The notes below the pieces were generated by a model. It saw only the letters and a list, made by a program, of their open reading frames with translations, had not been told where the DNA came from and searched no databases. The translations under genes were made by a program, and so were the position numbers. A stretch of DNA of 64,000 nucleotides from Polycladidibacter hongkongensis (GTDB lineage Bacteria; Pseudomonadota; Alphaproteobacteria; Rhizobiales; Stappiaceae), in assembly GCF_001561995.1 (NCBI RefSeq), contig NZ_LLWC01000022.1, positions 558,001 through 622,000 of the forward strand, written 5' to 3'. Every line of letters starts with the position of its first letter. Position 1 is the stretch's first letter. Of this stretch, positions 7,897 to 18,238 are shown in pieces.

Positions 7897-8472
7897 CTAC
7901 ATTTTCTTGAGTGTCATGCCACTGATGCCCGCGCTTAAGTTGGCACCTGTTTGGCTTTGCAAGCTGATCGGTTGCAACGCTATCGACTTTGTCGAACCGC
8001 CCACAAGCACGTTCGCCTGCACGCCAGCCCCAACAGTGACGCCAGCCGTTAAACCGCCATAACCGCCAGCAAGCGCGCCGGGCGCCACATCGCGTGATGG
8101 CGACATCACCGCCCAAACCATAGATCCAGATGTAACCGGCCCAATGTCAAGCCCGACACTGGTCATCTTCGCTGAATACTGTTCATCCTTACCGGTTGTA
8201 CTGTTGTTGAACGTACACATCATCCGATCAACTGAGCCAACGACAAAAGTCGCCGCATCGGTTATCTGGCATCGCAACACGCCTAGCTTGACGCCATAGC
8301 CACCCTTCTCTGGCTCCGATGCTGGCGTTTTCATATCGGTTGCCTTTGTCGCAGGTTTTGCCTGGGTTTGTGCACTATTCTTTTGCTGAGCCATTGCACC
8401 AGTAGGCAGAGACAAAGCCCCACCAATGATCAGTACCGCAGCACCTGAGAAAACGAGATCAAGATATTTCAT
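7897..8472 (-). CDS. DUF992 secreted protein
   Basis: A 191-residue exported protein. The N-terminal signal peptide (MKYLDLVFSGAAVLIIGGAL, cleavage near AMAQQ) is followed by a Lys/Thr/Ala-rich linker (res ~35-60). The DUF992 domain (PF06186) then runs from GVLRCQI to the end, Gly- and Ala-rich with beta character. The family is confined largely to alphaproteobacteria and its function is unknown. ATG 8472 follows GGAG at 6-base spacing; longer starts add non-signal residues. A strong terminator follows. Confidence 0.85.
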   Translation of the reverse strand: MKYLDLVFSGAAVLIIGGALSLPTGAMAQQKNSAQTQAKPATKATDMKTPASEPEKGGYGVKLGVLRCQITDAATFVVGSVDRMMCTFNNSTTGKDEQYSAKMTSVGLDIGPVTSGSMVWAVMSPSRDVAPGALAGGYGGLTAGVTVGAGVQANVLVGGSTKSIALQPISLQSQTGANLSAGISGMTLKKM

Positions 8473-8659
8473 TGGCATCTCCATCAAACGTAGACCCCAA
8501 CGAGACGCCTGCTGCACCTGAAAGTCAAAACCCTAGGCAAATTCAGGTAAACCAAATACCTAAATCCCCAAGCCTATTGAGTTTTCCTTTTAGTTAATTC
8601 CTTACAACCGTGCCCTGCCGCCAGCTCAAAATGGAAGCAGGGCCTTCAACGCCGACAGC

Positions 8660-10099
8660 CTAGTGTTGCATCGCCAACAAACTCAGAGCCTTTTGCAATG
8701 TCGCTTTGTCCACTTGCTTGGCCAGCTGCTGAGCCGTTTCCTGCTGGGCTGCCTGATTGGCACTGGCAGAGGACTGATTGCCATGCACCACTTGGCTTGC
8801 TTGCAAAGGCGCGCTTTGCTGACCACCATTCGCCGCTTGCGAATTGGCCGCGTTACTCGGCGCGTTCGCAACCCGCAAGCCACCCCCAGCAGCCTGCAAG
8901 GCCGCCTGCAAGTCATCGAAGGCACGCCCTTCCAGTTTGAGCTCCGCCAGTTCAATGGAGTTCATCGCAATTAGATTGTCAAAAGTCACCGCATCGCCAA
9001 TGTTTAGTCCCGCCATATCATTGGCAACAGCTGCCAAGCTCGGGTCCCCATGCTGATAGAAATAGTTCTGCTGTGACTGGCGCTTCCGTTCTCTATAGAA
9101 TTTGTCATACTTGCTATTCAATGTGAAAACGGAACTATCTGTCGGGTTCTCCACCAACAAGCCGATCTCGACATCCGCATAGGGGTTCAGATTGATGTCA
9201 ATGAGATCTCGGAGCACCACCAAGCCACGACCTGCCAAATCCCGGCTGAGCACTTTGTTGCCATGCATAAGCGCCGCCGCCGGCGCCTCCTGCATATGCT
9301 TTTGCCCCAAACTGCGGAAGTTGTAGAAATTAAACTCCGGCAATACCGAGCTACCGCCCATCGCACTGGAGGAAAGGGAGAGCGCAAGCCCTGTCTCCAT
9401 CAAGGAGTGATGGTACTGCAGCACCATCGTCGCAATAGGAACCAGCTCTTCACCATCAAACATCGCCTGATCTAGGCTCTTTGTGAGATCGTCATCCCCG
9501 AGCGTGTCAGCATTAAACGCTGCCAGCACCGCAAGGCTATCTGTCGTCGTGCCGGAAATATCCGCGCCAATATAGGGGCCGTAAAATCGCTCCATGTATT
9601 TGACGGTGGATCTATCAAGCAGGTTGAACTTGAAAATCCCAAGATCCGGCCACTCCTGCAAGGCAAAATCCGGCACCGGCTTGCGCGCTCGGTTAGCCAC
9701 ATTAAACGCGATTTTGTTGCGCAACCCGCGGCGCAAGTCTTCCACCTGTTTGCCGCGCGCACCACCGCCACCAAGCTCAAAATACTCGCCTATACCGCGC
9801 AACCCGTCGCCAACAGCAAATACGTCGAAAATGTCCGTGCCATTGTCAAACTGGATCAATCGTGCATGCGCATCTTGCAGACGTTTAATCGCCACAGCTG
9901 GTCCTTGTGCATCCGCGAGCAGATCGGCCGACCACTTAACCAGCAAACCTGAAAACGCACTGCCGATGTTGGTGCCTGCGGTGCCCGCTTGGTTCCACAA
10001 CACGACACGCAGTGTTTCCAGCATGGTAGATATCTGAGCTGAGCGTAATACGTTTCGCGCCTGCTGCACGGCGCCGCCATAAATGATGATAGAAGCCAC
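8660..10099 (-). CDS. Hypothetical protein, 479 residues, unrecognised
   Basis: I do not recognise this protein. From GTG 10099 (AAGGAC seven bases ahead) it encodes about 479 residues. There is no signal peptide or transmembrane helix. Residues ~1-385 look like a compact mixed fold with features such as VASIIIYGGAVQQARN, YGPYIGADISGTTTDS and YFYQHGDPSLAAVAND. After residue ~400 the sequence becomes a Gln/Ala/Ser/Asn-rich linker (from about NAPSNAANSQAANGG), ending in a short predicted helix KATLQKALSLLAMQH. Such a low-complexity linker with a terminal helix suggests a tethering or partner-binding tail. It stands alone between DUF992 and aatA, with no mobile-element signs. Confidence 0.75.
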   Translation of the reverse strand: MASIIIYGGAVQQARNVLRSAQISTMLETLRVVLWNQAGTAGTNIGSAFSGLLVKWSADLLADAQGPAVAIKRLQDAHARLIQFDNGTDIFDVFAVGDGLRGIGEYFELGGGGARGKQVEDLRRGLRNKIAFNVANRARKPVPDFALQEWPDLGIFKFNLLDRSTVKYMERFYGPYIGADISGTTTDSLAVLAAFNADTLGDDDLTKSLDQAMFDGEELVPIATMVLQYHHSLMETGLALSLSSSAMGGSSVLPEFNFYNFRSLGQKHMQEAPAAALMHGNKVLSRDLAGRGLVVLRDLIDINLNPYADVEIGLLVENPTDSSVFTLNSKYDKFYRERKRQSQQNYFYQHGDPSLAAVANDMAGLNIGDAVTFDNLIAMNSIELAELKLEGRAFDDLQAALQAAGGGLRVANAPSNAANSQAANGGQQSAPLQASQVVHGNQSSASANQAAQQETAQQLAKQVDKATLQKALSLLAMQH

Positions 10100-10169
10100 T
10101 GCCCTTGTCCTTTCAATGCCCCAGGTAACAAGAAAGACGCAGACGTTCGGCCAGCGTGAAACAAACAAC

Positions 10170-10202
10170 AAAAAACCCCTGCAATCTCGGGGACTGCAGG
10201 GG
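10170..10202 (-). terminator. Intrinsic terminator of the aspartate aminotransferase gene
   Basis: CCCCTGCA (10176-10183) pairs with TGCAGGGG (10195-10202). On the minus strand six T follow. It lies 25 bases after the aatA stop codon. Confidence 0.87.
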
Positions 10203-10227
10203 CTCAAATTGCCATTTTCTGAAAGGC

Positions 10228-11493
<1,266 letters not shown>

Positions 11494-11675
11494 TCACCAG
11501 CGCAAGGAAAAACCCATAGGCCAGCAGTTATTCTCAGCGGAAAGAACAAGGCCCTTCCAGTTTTCTACAGTCTATGCAAATAACTGCGCTTGCCTAGGCA
11601 CCCCACGCGGTTCTACGTTGTGGTTTGCTCAAGCTCCGCACATGCAAGCTAAACATTAATCAAGGCCCAATCCCT

Positions 11676-12092
11676 ATGAAATCGCTTCTCTTGAAATTGT
11701 TAGGCACCCAGTTCGCACGATTTTGCATGGTCGGCACCTCAGGGCTTCTTGTCGATATGGCAGTGCTTGCGCTCCTGCTAAACACAACCCCCCTCGGCGC
11801 TGTGCTCTCGCGCATCGTCTCCATCGCCATCGCCATGACCAACAACTGGTTCTGGAATCGGCAATTCACGTTCCAGAGAAGCGAAACCCCACAAACGTGG
11901 AGCCAGGTCGGGCAGGAATATCTACGCTTCGTTGCCGTGAACAGCACAGGCGCACTGATCAACTATGCCAGCTATGTCTATATGGTGAAATCAACACTGG
12001 CACTCTCCCCGTACATTGCTCTTGCGATCGCGACCTTCGTTTCGCTCGCATTCAACTTCTTGGGTTCCAAATTTCTCGCATTCCGCCGTTAG
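11676..12092 (+). CDS. GtrA-like membrane protein
   Basis: A 138-residue integral membrane protein of the GtrA family (PF04138) with four predicted transmembrane helices. The first helix carries FARFCMVGTSGLLVDMAVL, and the conserved TNNWFWNRQFTFQ loop sits between helices two and three. GtrA-type proteins are thought to help move lipid-linked sugars across the membrane. No glycosyltransferase gene is adjacent. ATG 11676 is preferred because the first helix then begins directly. Confidence 0.87.
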   Translation: MKSLLLKLLGTQFARFCMVGTSGLLVDMAVLALLLNTTPLGAVLSRIVSIAIAMTNNWFWNRQFTFQRSETPQTWSQVGQEYLRFVAVNSTGALINYASYVYMVKSTLALSPYIALAIATFVSLAFNFLGSKFLAFRR

Positions 12093-12223
12093 AGCTCAAC
12101 CTACGCCCCTCTGCACCGCAACAAATCTCCCTGCTAATGCCTAGGTTCTGCCGCATTGCAGTAGCGCTTTTGCCAAGGTTAAAGCGCTTCATAACTCCTG
12201 CCATTCGACACGGAGGATCAGAT

Positions 12224-12379
12224 ATGCAGAGCCCGTCTAAACCAGTTGTGTTTCCAAAGCTTCCTCAAAAAGAGCCGCAAAAGGCCCTAACGTGGCCGCA
12301 ATGGGACGCCCGCGCCTATGCCTTTACCGCAGCATTGTTGCCGCTGCTGGCGCTAGGAGTTCCACGTTTATTTTTTTAG
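12224..12379 (+). CDS. Small membrane protein, 51 residues
   Basis: A short frame with a good ribosome site: GGAGG at 7-base spacing before ATG 12224. The product has a polar N-terminal half (KPVVFPKLPQKEP, TWPQWDARAY) and one C-terminal transmembrane helix (AFTAALLPLLALGVPRLFF). I do not recognise a family. It follows the GtrA-like gene in the same direction, 131 bases later. The Shine-Dalgarno sequence and the clean helix are the evidence for a real gene. Confidence 0.5.
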   Translation: MQSPSKPVVFPKLPQKEPQKALTWPQWDARAYAFTAALLPLLALGVPRLFF

Positions 12380-12404
12380 TCTGTATAATCTGATGCAGGT
12401 GCGC

Positions 12405-12556
12405 GCAAGCTGATTAAAAACAGCTTGGCCGTGTTCCTCACATGGTGTGAAAGAACACGGCCCTCAGGTCCGCCACATTTAGATCAAGTCTTCTTAACCA
12501 TAAACGCCTGCCCCCTCAAATAACAAGTAGAAATTTTAGCAATTTGTTACTTGAGG
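12405..12556. repeat. Cluster of three inverted repeats in a gene-free gap
   Basis: Three stem-loops lie in a 410-base region without genes (12380-12789). The first is AAGCTG (12407-12412) with CAGCTT (12421-12426). The second, directly adjacent, is GGCCGTGTTC (12427-12436) with GAACACGGCC (12453-12462), with TCACA/TGTGA pairing inside it. The third has 13-base arms at 12514-12526 and 12544-12556 that match at 12 of 13 positions. None is followed by a T-run on the plus strand, so a simple terminator does not explain them. Confidence 0.6.
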
Positions 12557-12789
12557 CAAGCAAGTAAATGTATAGCCGCCTAAACTACTGAATAACTTCA
12601 TCTTTAATCACTCCTTTGCATTGCACTGCTAGTTTTCCTTCTTAGATTTGCCGTTTGTTTTCACTGCTTAAAGAAAGTTTGAGAGCAACCTCTGCCACAA
12701 CATCTTCATCTCCACACTTGAGGGACTTCCCCTTGCCATGCCGCGCCTTTAGGCAGATACTAAAATCAAAACAGATGGAGGGTGTATCA

Positions 12790-13200
12790 ATGGCAGTAAA
12801 CTTAAGTCTCTCCGCCGCCACAGTGCGTATGATTGCCGAGAAAGCCCGTGCCGCCTCCGCTTCTGTCCCCGACAGTTATGAGGATGGACACGAAGGCAAT
12901 GTCAACTTTGACCCTGACGCCGCAACCCTTCAAGTGTTACCGGAGGGGCTGGCCGAAGAAGCTCATGATGATTATCTCGACGAAGAGCTGGTAGAGCTCA
13001 TGAGCGATTTAAACATCGATGAGTCCGCCGAACTTGTTGCGATCACTTGGATTGGCCGCGGTGATTATGACGCGGCTGATTTCGCTGAAGCGGTGCTGCA
13101 AGCCAAAGAACGCGCCACTGGCTCAGCTAAACCCTACCTCCTCGGCCTGCCGCACTTCCCAGATCATCTGGAAAACGGCTTGAACGAACTAGGCGTCTAG
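12790..13200 (+). CDS. DUF3775 domain protein
   Basis: A 136-residue acidic, soluble protein. After LSLSAATVRMIAEKARA comes an acidic stretch (DGHEGNVNFDPDAA). The DUF3775 core (PF12616) follows, with LDEELVELMSDLNIDESAEL, a conserved WIGRGDYD and LLGLPHFPDHLENGL. The family is found in proteobacteria with no known function. ATG 12790 follows GGAGG with 8-base spacing. No operon partner is evident. Confidence 0.85.
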   Translation: MAVNLSLSAATVRMIAEKARAASASVPDSYEDGHEGNVNFDPDAATLQVLPEGLAEEAHDDYLDEELVELMSDLNIDESAELVAITWIGRGDYDAADFAEAVLQAKERATGSAKPYLLGLPHFPDHLENGLNELGV

Positions 13201-13286
13201 GGAAACGTTAAAAACTCAGCCAATCGTTGAGGTTAAGGCGAGAAAATGCCCTTGCTGCCGTAAGCGCCTTTCGATAGACAGGCGCT

Positions 13287-14186
13287 ATGTCCAGAGCACT
13301 CGCAAACCTACTTCTACTGACGTCCGGCCTCATTTGGGGCATGGCCTTTGTCACACAGTCCACCGCCATGGAAAACCTTGGTGCCTTGCAATTCACGGGC
13401 ATCCGTTTCCTCCTTGCCTGCATAGCAGTCGCACCGCTCGCGTGGTATGAAGCGAGAAAACCAAAGGCGCAGCCCTTGCGCAAAAGCAGCTACCTCCCGT
13501 TGCTTGGTGTCGGCCTTTGCTTCACTCTGGGCTGTATATTGCAACAATACGGCATCATCATCACTTCAGTCACAAACGCAGGTTTTCTAACAGCAGTTTA
13601 CGTTGTGCTCACCCCGTTCCTCGCGTGGCTCCTCTTTAAAGAGCAAGTAAACCCACTTGTTTGGTGCGCCAGCGGCCTCACACTCTTCGGCATCTTCTTA
13701 CTTGGCGGCGGCAGTCTTACCGCATTAAACGCAGGTGACCTTCTTATGCTCGCCTGTGCCGTATTCTGGGCCTTACAAGTAATTTTCGTCGGTCGGTTGG
13801 GCAAGTCTATCGGCCGCCCTGTCGCCATCGCCCTAAGCCAGTTTCTAACGGTAGGTATCCTTTGCACCATTGCTGGCTTCATTCTTGAGCCGATTTCATG
13901 GTCAGCTATCAACGCAGTGTGGTTCGAGCTTTTCTTCGCGGGGGTTTGCTCTGGCGGCGTTGCGTTCACCATTCAGGCCTTTGCCCAGCAGTGGACAAAA
14001 CCAGCCGACGCCGCAATCATGCTGTCATCCGAGGCATTGTTCGCAGCGCTCTTTGCCGCTGTCTTGCTGGGTGAACGCCTGAATGTCATGAGCGGCATCG
14101 GCGCTGCGTTGATCTTCTCGTCAATCCTGCTCGTCGAGCTCGCACCGCACCTGCGGGCGAAGCTGCGCCCGAGCCACCCGGGGTAA
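13287..14186 (+). CDS. DMT-superfamily (EamA) transporter
   Basis: A 299-residue membrane protein with ten predicted helices arranged as two EamA repeats (PF00892). The first repeat holds GLIWGMAFVTQSTAMENLG and the second ACAVFWALQVIFVGRLG and SSEALFAALFAAVLLGE. EamA proteins usually export metabolites such as amino acids; the substrate cannot be read from sequence. The start ATG 13287 lacks a strong ribosome site. Confidence 0.9.
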   Translation: MSRALANLLLLTSGLIWGMAFVTQSTAMENLGALQFTGIRFLLACIAVAPLAWYEARKPKAQPLRKSSYLPLLGVGLCFTLGCILQQYGIIITSVTNAGFLTAVYVVLTPFLAWLLFKEQVNPLVWCASGLTLFGIFLLGGGSLTALNAGDLLMLACAVFWALQVIFVGRLGKSIGRPVAIALSQFLTVGILCTIAGFILEPISWSAINAVWFELFFAGVCSGGVAFTIQAFAQQWTKPADAAIMLSSEALFAALFAAVLLGERLNVMSGIGAALIFSSILLVELAPHLRAKLRPSHPG

Positions 14187-14221
14187 GCGAAAGGTCTGCA
14201 CGTGGCAGAAAGCACTGGGCC

Positions 14222-14686
14222 TTAGTGGGCGCGACTGTGCTTTCGCGCCAAAACGTGCAGGCCATCGAGTGCCTTTTGCGCGGATATCTCAAAATAGTCG
14301 CGCGCAAAGTTTATCAATTGCCCACTGGTGGGGTGATCAACCGTTTCAACCCCGTGCAGCTTGCCTTCAAAAGCCGGAACATGCTTCAACGCATGCTTAG
14401 CAAGTTCGAGCTTAGCAAAGCCCGGCCCGACGATCAGCACCTCATCAGCTCCCTTTAAGTGCGCCTCGATCTCTTCGAAGAACTTGTGCTCATCGGGGCT
14501 ATGTCGCCCTGCGTTCTTATTGCGCTTGTTGTGCATATGAAAATGGCTATGCGGTTCTTTCACATGCAGCTGCACAGCCTTAAAGTCCCAAATCTTGTCA
14601 ATCTCGTCCATTTCATGCACTTCATGATTTTTCAGCGCGTAGACTTCAGCACTTTGGTGATCCAGCCAAACAAGCACCTTGCTCAT
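14222..14686 (-). CDS. baeRF-like 'translational machinery' protein
   Basis: A 154-residue His-rich protein of the bacterial eRF1/pelota-like group often annotated 'translational machinery protein'. Typical features are the start VWLDHQSAEVYAL, the central HSHFHMHNKRN, LIVGPGFAKLELAKH, and VETVDHPTSGQLINFARDYF near the end. The molecular role is unknown. Its ATG overlaps the dps stop codon (ATGA), and GAGGGG lies 5-6 bases ahead inside dps, so it is translationally coupled to dps. This points to a stress-related role (inference). Confidence 0.75.
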   Translation of the reverse strand: MSKVLVWLDHQSAEVYALKNHEVHEMDEIDKIWDFKAVQLHVKEPHSHFHMHNKRNKNAGRHSPDEHKFFEEIEAHLKGADEVLIVGPGFAKLELAKHALKHVPAFEGKLHGVETVDHPTSGQLINFARDYFEISAQKALDGLHVLARKHSRAH

Positions 14687-15183
14687 GATTGCCCCTCTTC
14701 ATCATCCAGATGTGCGCGTAAGAACCACGCCATCTTTTCGTGCTTTAAGATGAGGTCCTCCATAAGGCTAATCGTCCCCACATCATGTTGCCGCTGATCA
14801 ACGCTGTCATGATGCAACCGCAGTTCTCTCACAATCGTTTCGTGATCCTGCACCAAAGCGCTCACCATTTCCTGCGCCTTGGGCAAAGGCTTATGAAACG
14901 GCATTTCCTTTAGCCGTGTGTGCTCATGGATCGCATGCATGGAGCCCAATGGTTGGCCACCCAGCGCCCTCACCCGCTCAGCAATGTCATCCACCACTTC
15001 GACCAGTGCATGATATTGCTCATCCAGCAACACATGCTGGCTATGGAATGCATTGCCTCGAATATTCCAGTGGCAATTCCATGTCTTCACCAGCAAAACA
15101 AATTCATCGGCAAGTAAACTATTCAGTACCTTAGCGGTTTGCTCACGCGCGCTGTTGGTCAAACCTAAAGACGCCTGTTCCAT
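14683..15183 (-). CDS. dps: Dps ferritin-like DNA-protection protein
   Basis: Dps proteins form dodecamers that oxidise and store iron, guarding DNA in starvation and peroxide stress. The 166-residue protein has the signature KTWNCHWNIRG (res ~33-43) and the interface ferroxidase residues in HVLLDEQYHALVEVVDDIAERV-type spacing. ATG 15183 follows GGAGG at 5-base spacing; an earlier ATG is too close to that site. It is the first gene of a two-gene unit with the baeRF-like gene, overlapping it by four bases. Confidence 0.92.
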   Translation of the reverse strand: MEQASLGLTNSAREQTAKVLNSLLADEFVLLVKTWNCHWNIRGNAFHSQHVLLDEQYHALVEVVDDIAERVRALGGQPLGSMHAIHEHTRLKEMPFHKPLPKAQEMVSALVQDHETIVRELRLHHDSVDQRQHDVGTISLMEDLILKHEKMAWFLRAHLDDEEGQS

Positions 15184-15327
15184 GCATGCCTCCGCAATTG
15201 CATTATTGATGACAGGCGCTCAATATAATCTTGAGGCGTGAGCCAAGCTTTGCAAAGGCCGTTAAAATCCGCAATGACGCAGCAAGAGTAAATCTGGCAT
15301 GGCAGCTGCCTGACCTAAACTCACAAC

Positions 15328-18069
15328 TTAGCTCTTTTTCTTTCGGTAGGTGCGTGTGCCCGGCCGGCCACCTGTACTGCGCCCTCCCCCGGAACCGGCT
15401 TCGGCTGCCTTCGCCTCCGCGGGGGGCAAATTGGCGGCCGAGCCATATTTTCCTGAACCAGAAAACGCCCCCGCCTTGCCCGCCACATCACTTTGGCGGC
15501 TGAGCGGATCATCGGCAACAGCCAGTTCGGTTTCTTGCAGTCGCTTGATTTCGTCGCGCAAACGCGCAGCTGTCTCAAACTCCAGATTGGCTGCTGCATC
15601 ACGCATCTGGGCTTCAAGGTCTTCGATATGCCCTTTGAGATTGTGCCCAATTGTGGCGCCTTCTTCAGCGAAGCCTGCATCTACCGTAACGTGATCCTGC
15701 TCGTAGACACTTTCCAGAATATCGCCGATATTCTTGCGCACACTCTCCGGTGTGATGCCGTGCTCTTCGTTATAAGCCTGTTGCTTTTCACGCCGCCGAT
15801 TGGTTTCATTAATGGCCCGTTCCATAGATCCGGTCATTTTATCGGCGTAAAGCACCACGCGCCCATCAACGTTACGCGCAGCACGGCCAATCGTCTGGAT
15901 CAGCGAGGTTTCGGAGCGAAGAAAGCCCTCTTTATCCGCATCAAGAATTGCCACCAACGAGCATTCGGGAATATCAAGCCCCTCACGCAAGAGGTTAATT
16001 CCGATCAGTACATCAAAAGCGCCTAGCCGCAGATCACGAATGATCTCAATCCGCTCTAGTGTATCAATGTCAGAGTGCATGTAGCGTACCCGCACGCCGT
16101 TCTCGTGCAAATACTCGGTCAAGTCCTCCGCCATGCGCTTGGTGAGCGTTGTCACCAGCGTCCTCGCCCCCTTTGCCGCTTGTGCCTTCACCTCGCCAAG
16201 CAAATCATCAACCTGCGTTTTTGCAGGACGTATCTCGATCACCGGATCAAGCAGGCCTGTCGGCCGGATCACCTGCTCGGCAAACACACCGCCTGCCTCT
16301 TCCATCTCCCAGCTTGCCGGAGTTGCAGAAACAGCCACGGTCTGCGGTCGCATGGCATCCCACTCTTCAAAACGCAAGGGCCGGTTATCCATACAAGAAG
16401 GCAGGCGGAAGCCATACTCCGCCAGCGTCGCCTTACGGCGGAAGTCACCGCGATACATTGCGCCAATCTGTGGAATAGTGACATGGCTTTCATCGATGAA
16501 AACCAGCGCATTATCAGGTAGGTACTCGAAAAGGGTTGGCGGCGGCTCACCCGGCGCACGGCCGGTCAGATACCGAGAGTAGTTTTCAATACCGGCACAA
16601 GATCCGGTCGCCTCAATCATCTCGATATCAAAAGTACAGCGCTGCTCCAGCCGCTGTGCCTCCAGCAAGCGGCCATGCCCGTTTAATTCCTCAAGACGGT
16701 GCTTCAGCTCGTGTTTAATCGCCTTTACAGCCTGATTCAGCGTCGGCTTTGGCGTCACATAGTGGGAATTCGCATAAATCTTGACGGCCTCTAGCACACC
16801 GGTTTTCTTACCCGTCAGCGGGTCGAACTCGGTGATACCCTCAATCTCGTCGCCCCAAAGGGAGATACGCCAAGCACGGTCTTCAAGGTGCGCAGGAAAC
16901 ACCTCAATTGTATCCCCGCGCACGCGGAAAGTACCACGCTGAAACGCCGCATCATTGCGCTTGTATTGCAGCGCCACCAAATCCGCAAGCAGTTGCCGCT
17001 GCTCGATCCGCTCGCCAACGGAAAGGCCAAAGGTCATGGCAGTGTATGTTTCAACCGAGCCGATACCGTAGATACAAGAGACCGATGCAACAATGATTAC
17101 ATCATCCCGCTCCAGCAATGCACGCGTTGCCGAGTGGCGCATCCTGTCAATCTGTTCGTTAATCGAGCTCTCTTTTTCGATAAACGTATCAGTTCGCGGT
17201 ACATAGGCTTCCGGCTGATAGTAATCGTAGTAGGAAACAAAATACTCGACTGCGTTGTTCGGAAAAAACTGCTTAAACTCACCATAAAGCTGAGCCGCAA
17301 GCGTCTTGTTATGCGCCAGGATGAGCGCTGGCCGCTGGCTCTGCGCGATAACCTGCGCCATCGTAAAGGTCTTGCCTGATCCTGTCACCCCAAGCAACAC
17401 TTGCGTGCGTTCGTCTTCCCCCAGCCCCTCCGTCAGATCTGCAATAGCCGTTGGCTGATCGCCCTGCGGTGAAAACTCGGAAACCAAATCAAAAAGGACA
17501 CCACCCTCGGATTTCTGCGGGCGTTCAGGGCGATGCGGCACCCAAGGGTTTTCATCCTCCTCAGCGCGGCCACGCTGAATCAGCTCTGCCAGAGCCTGTA
17601 CTGTTGCGGTCGCCCCGCTAATCTGCTCAACTTTGTGCTGCTTACGTTTCTTCTTATTGTCTTTGCGATGCTTCTCTAGCAGCTCTTCAGCCTCTTCCAA
17701 AGAAACATCCAGACCCGCAATTGGGTTTAGCCCGCCACCGGCCCTCTCTCTGGGCGAAGGCGCATCGGCATTTTTCTTAGGCGCCCCTGTCGACTTCTTC
17801 TTGGGAGCAGATCGCTTAGCACTTGCCCCATTTTTTGCATCAGTCTGCATAGGAGCTACGACCACATCAGATCGTTTTTTCGTCTCTGCCTTTGCTTTAA
17901 GAGCGCTTATGTCCTCTTCTTCAATCTGCTGCGCCCAATCGCTCAAGCTGCCTGCGAGCGGTGCTCCAGATAGTGCCGGTTGCGGCGACTCACCCAACCC
18001 TGTGACCGACGGCTCTGTCTTGGAGGCTTCGGAGGATGAAGAAATAGAAGGCGTTTGTTTCCTAGACAT
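15328..18069 (-). CDS. uvrB: UvrABC excision nuclease subunit B
   Basis: UvrB is the damage-verifying helicase of nucleotide excision repair. The 913-residue protein has an alphaproteobacterial N-terminal extension of ~200 low-complexity residues. The helicase core follows, with Walker [11 protein letters not shown], the beta-hairpin region [21 protein letters not shown], and motif [15 protein letters not shown] motif ([19 protein letters not shown]) and a Gly/Lys-rich tail end the protein. I start at ATG 18069; no good ribosome site is visible. A perfect LexA box lies 41 bases upstream, so SOS control is expected. uvrC is 10 kb away. Confidence 0.95.
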   Translation of the reverse strand: MSRKQTPSISSSSEASKTEPSVTGLGESPQPALSGAPLAGSLSDWAQQIEEEDISALKAKAETKKRSDVVVAPMQTDAKNGASAKRSAPKKKSTGAPKKNADAPSPRERAGGGLNPIAGLDVSLEEAEELLEKHRKDNKKKRKQHKVEQISGATATVQALAELIQRGRAEEDENPWVPHRPERPQKSEGGVLFDLVSEFSPQGDQPTAIADLTEGLGEDERTQVLLGVTGSGKTFTMAQVIAQSQRPALILAHNKTLAAQLYGEFKQFFPNNAVEYFVSYYDYYQPEAYVPRTDTFIEKESSINEQIDRMRHSATRALLERDDVIIVASVSCIYGIGSVETYTAMTFGLSVGERIEQRQLLADLVALQYKRNDAAFQRGTFRVRGDTIEVFPAHLEDRAWRISLWGDEIEGITEFDPLTGKKTGVLEAVKIYANSHYVTPKPTLNQAVKAIKHELKHRLEELNGHGRLLEAQRLEQRCTFDIEMIEATGSCAGIENYSRYLTGRAPGEPPPTLFEYLPDNALVFIDESHVTIPQIGAMYRGDFRRKATLAEYGFRLPSCMDNRPLRFEEWDAMRPQTVAVSATPASWEMEEAGGVFAEQVIRPTGLLDPVIEIRPAKTQVDDLLGEVKAQAAKGARTLVTTLTKRMAEDLTEYLHENGVRVRYMHSDIDTLERIEIIRDLRLGAFDVLIGINLLREGLDIPECSLVAILDADKEGFLRSETSLIQTIGRAARNVDGRVVLYADKMTGSMERAINETNRRREKQQAYNEEHGITPESVRKNIGDILESVYEQDHVTVDAGFAEEGATIGHNLKGHIEDLEAQMRDAAANLEFETAARLRDEIKRLQETELAVADDPLSRQSDVAGKAGAFSGSGKYGSAANLPPAEAKAAEAGSGGGRSTGGRPGTRTYRKKKS

Positions 18070-18109
18070 ACCGACAATATGCCGTGTCACCCGTAGAATG
18101 GCAAGCAAA

Positions 18110-18124
18110 GTTCCCTTTTTGTTC
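18110..18124. promoter_or_regulatory. LexA (SOS) box of uvrB
   Basis: GTTC-CCTTTTT-GTTC is an exact match to the alphaproteobacterial LexA operator GTTC-N7-GTTC. It overlaps the TTGAAC that could serve as the minus-strand -35 of uvrB. It also lies 115 bases ahead of the divergent secreted-protein gene. Confidence 0.85.
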
Positions 18125-18238
18125 AACAAAAGGTAACAGTAACACTTTGCTAACCACACTTCCTTGTTTTATTCGCAGATAACACTATCTATAGTGGCGT
18201 CGTTTATTTTAGACGAAATCACTTTGTATCTAGTAGCT

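Noticed and set aside
7816-7938. A 40-codon, Arg/Lys-rich plus-strand frame with GAGGAG ahead
   Set aside because: It overlaps the DUF992 terminator palindrome and the 3' end of DUF992. The spacing to the ribosome site is long, and the palindrome explains the sequence better.
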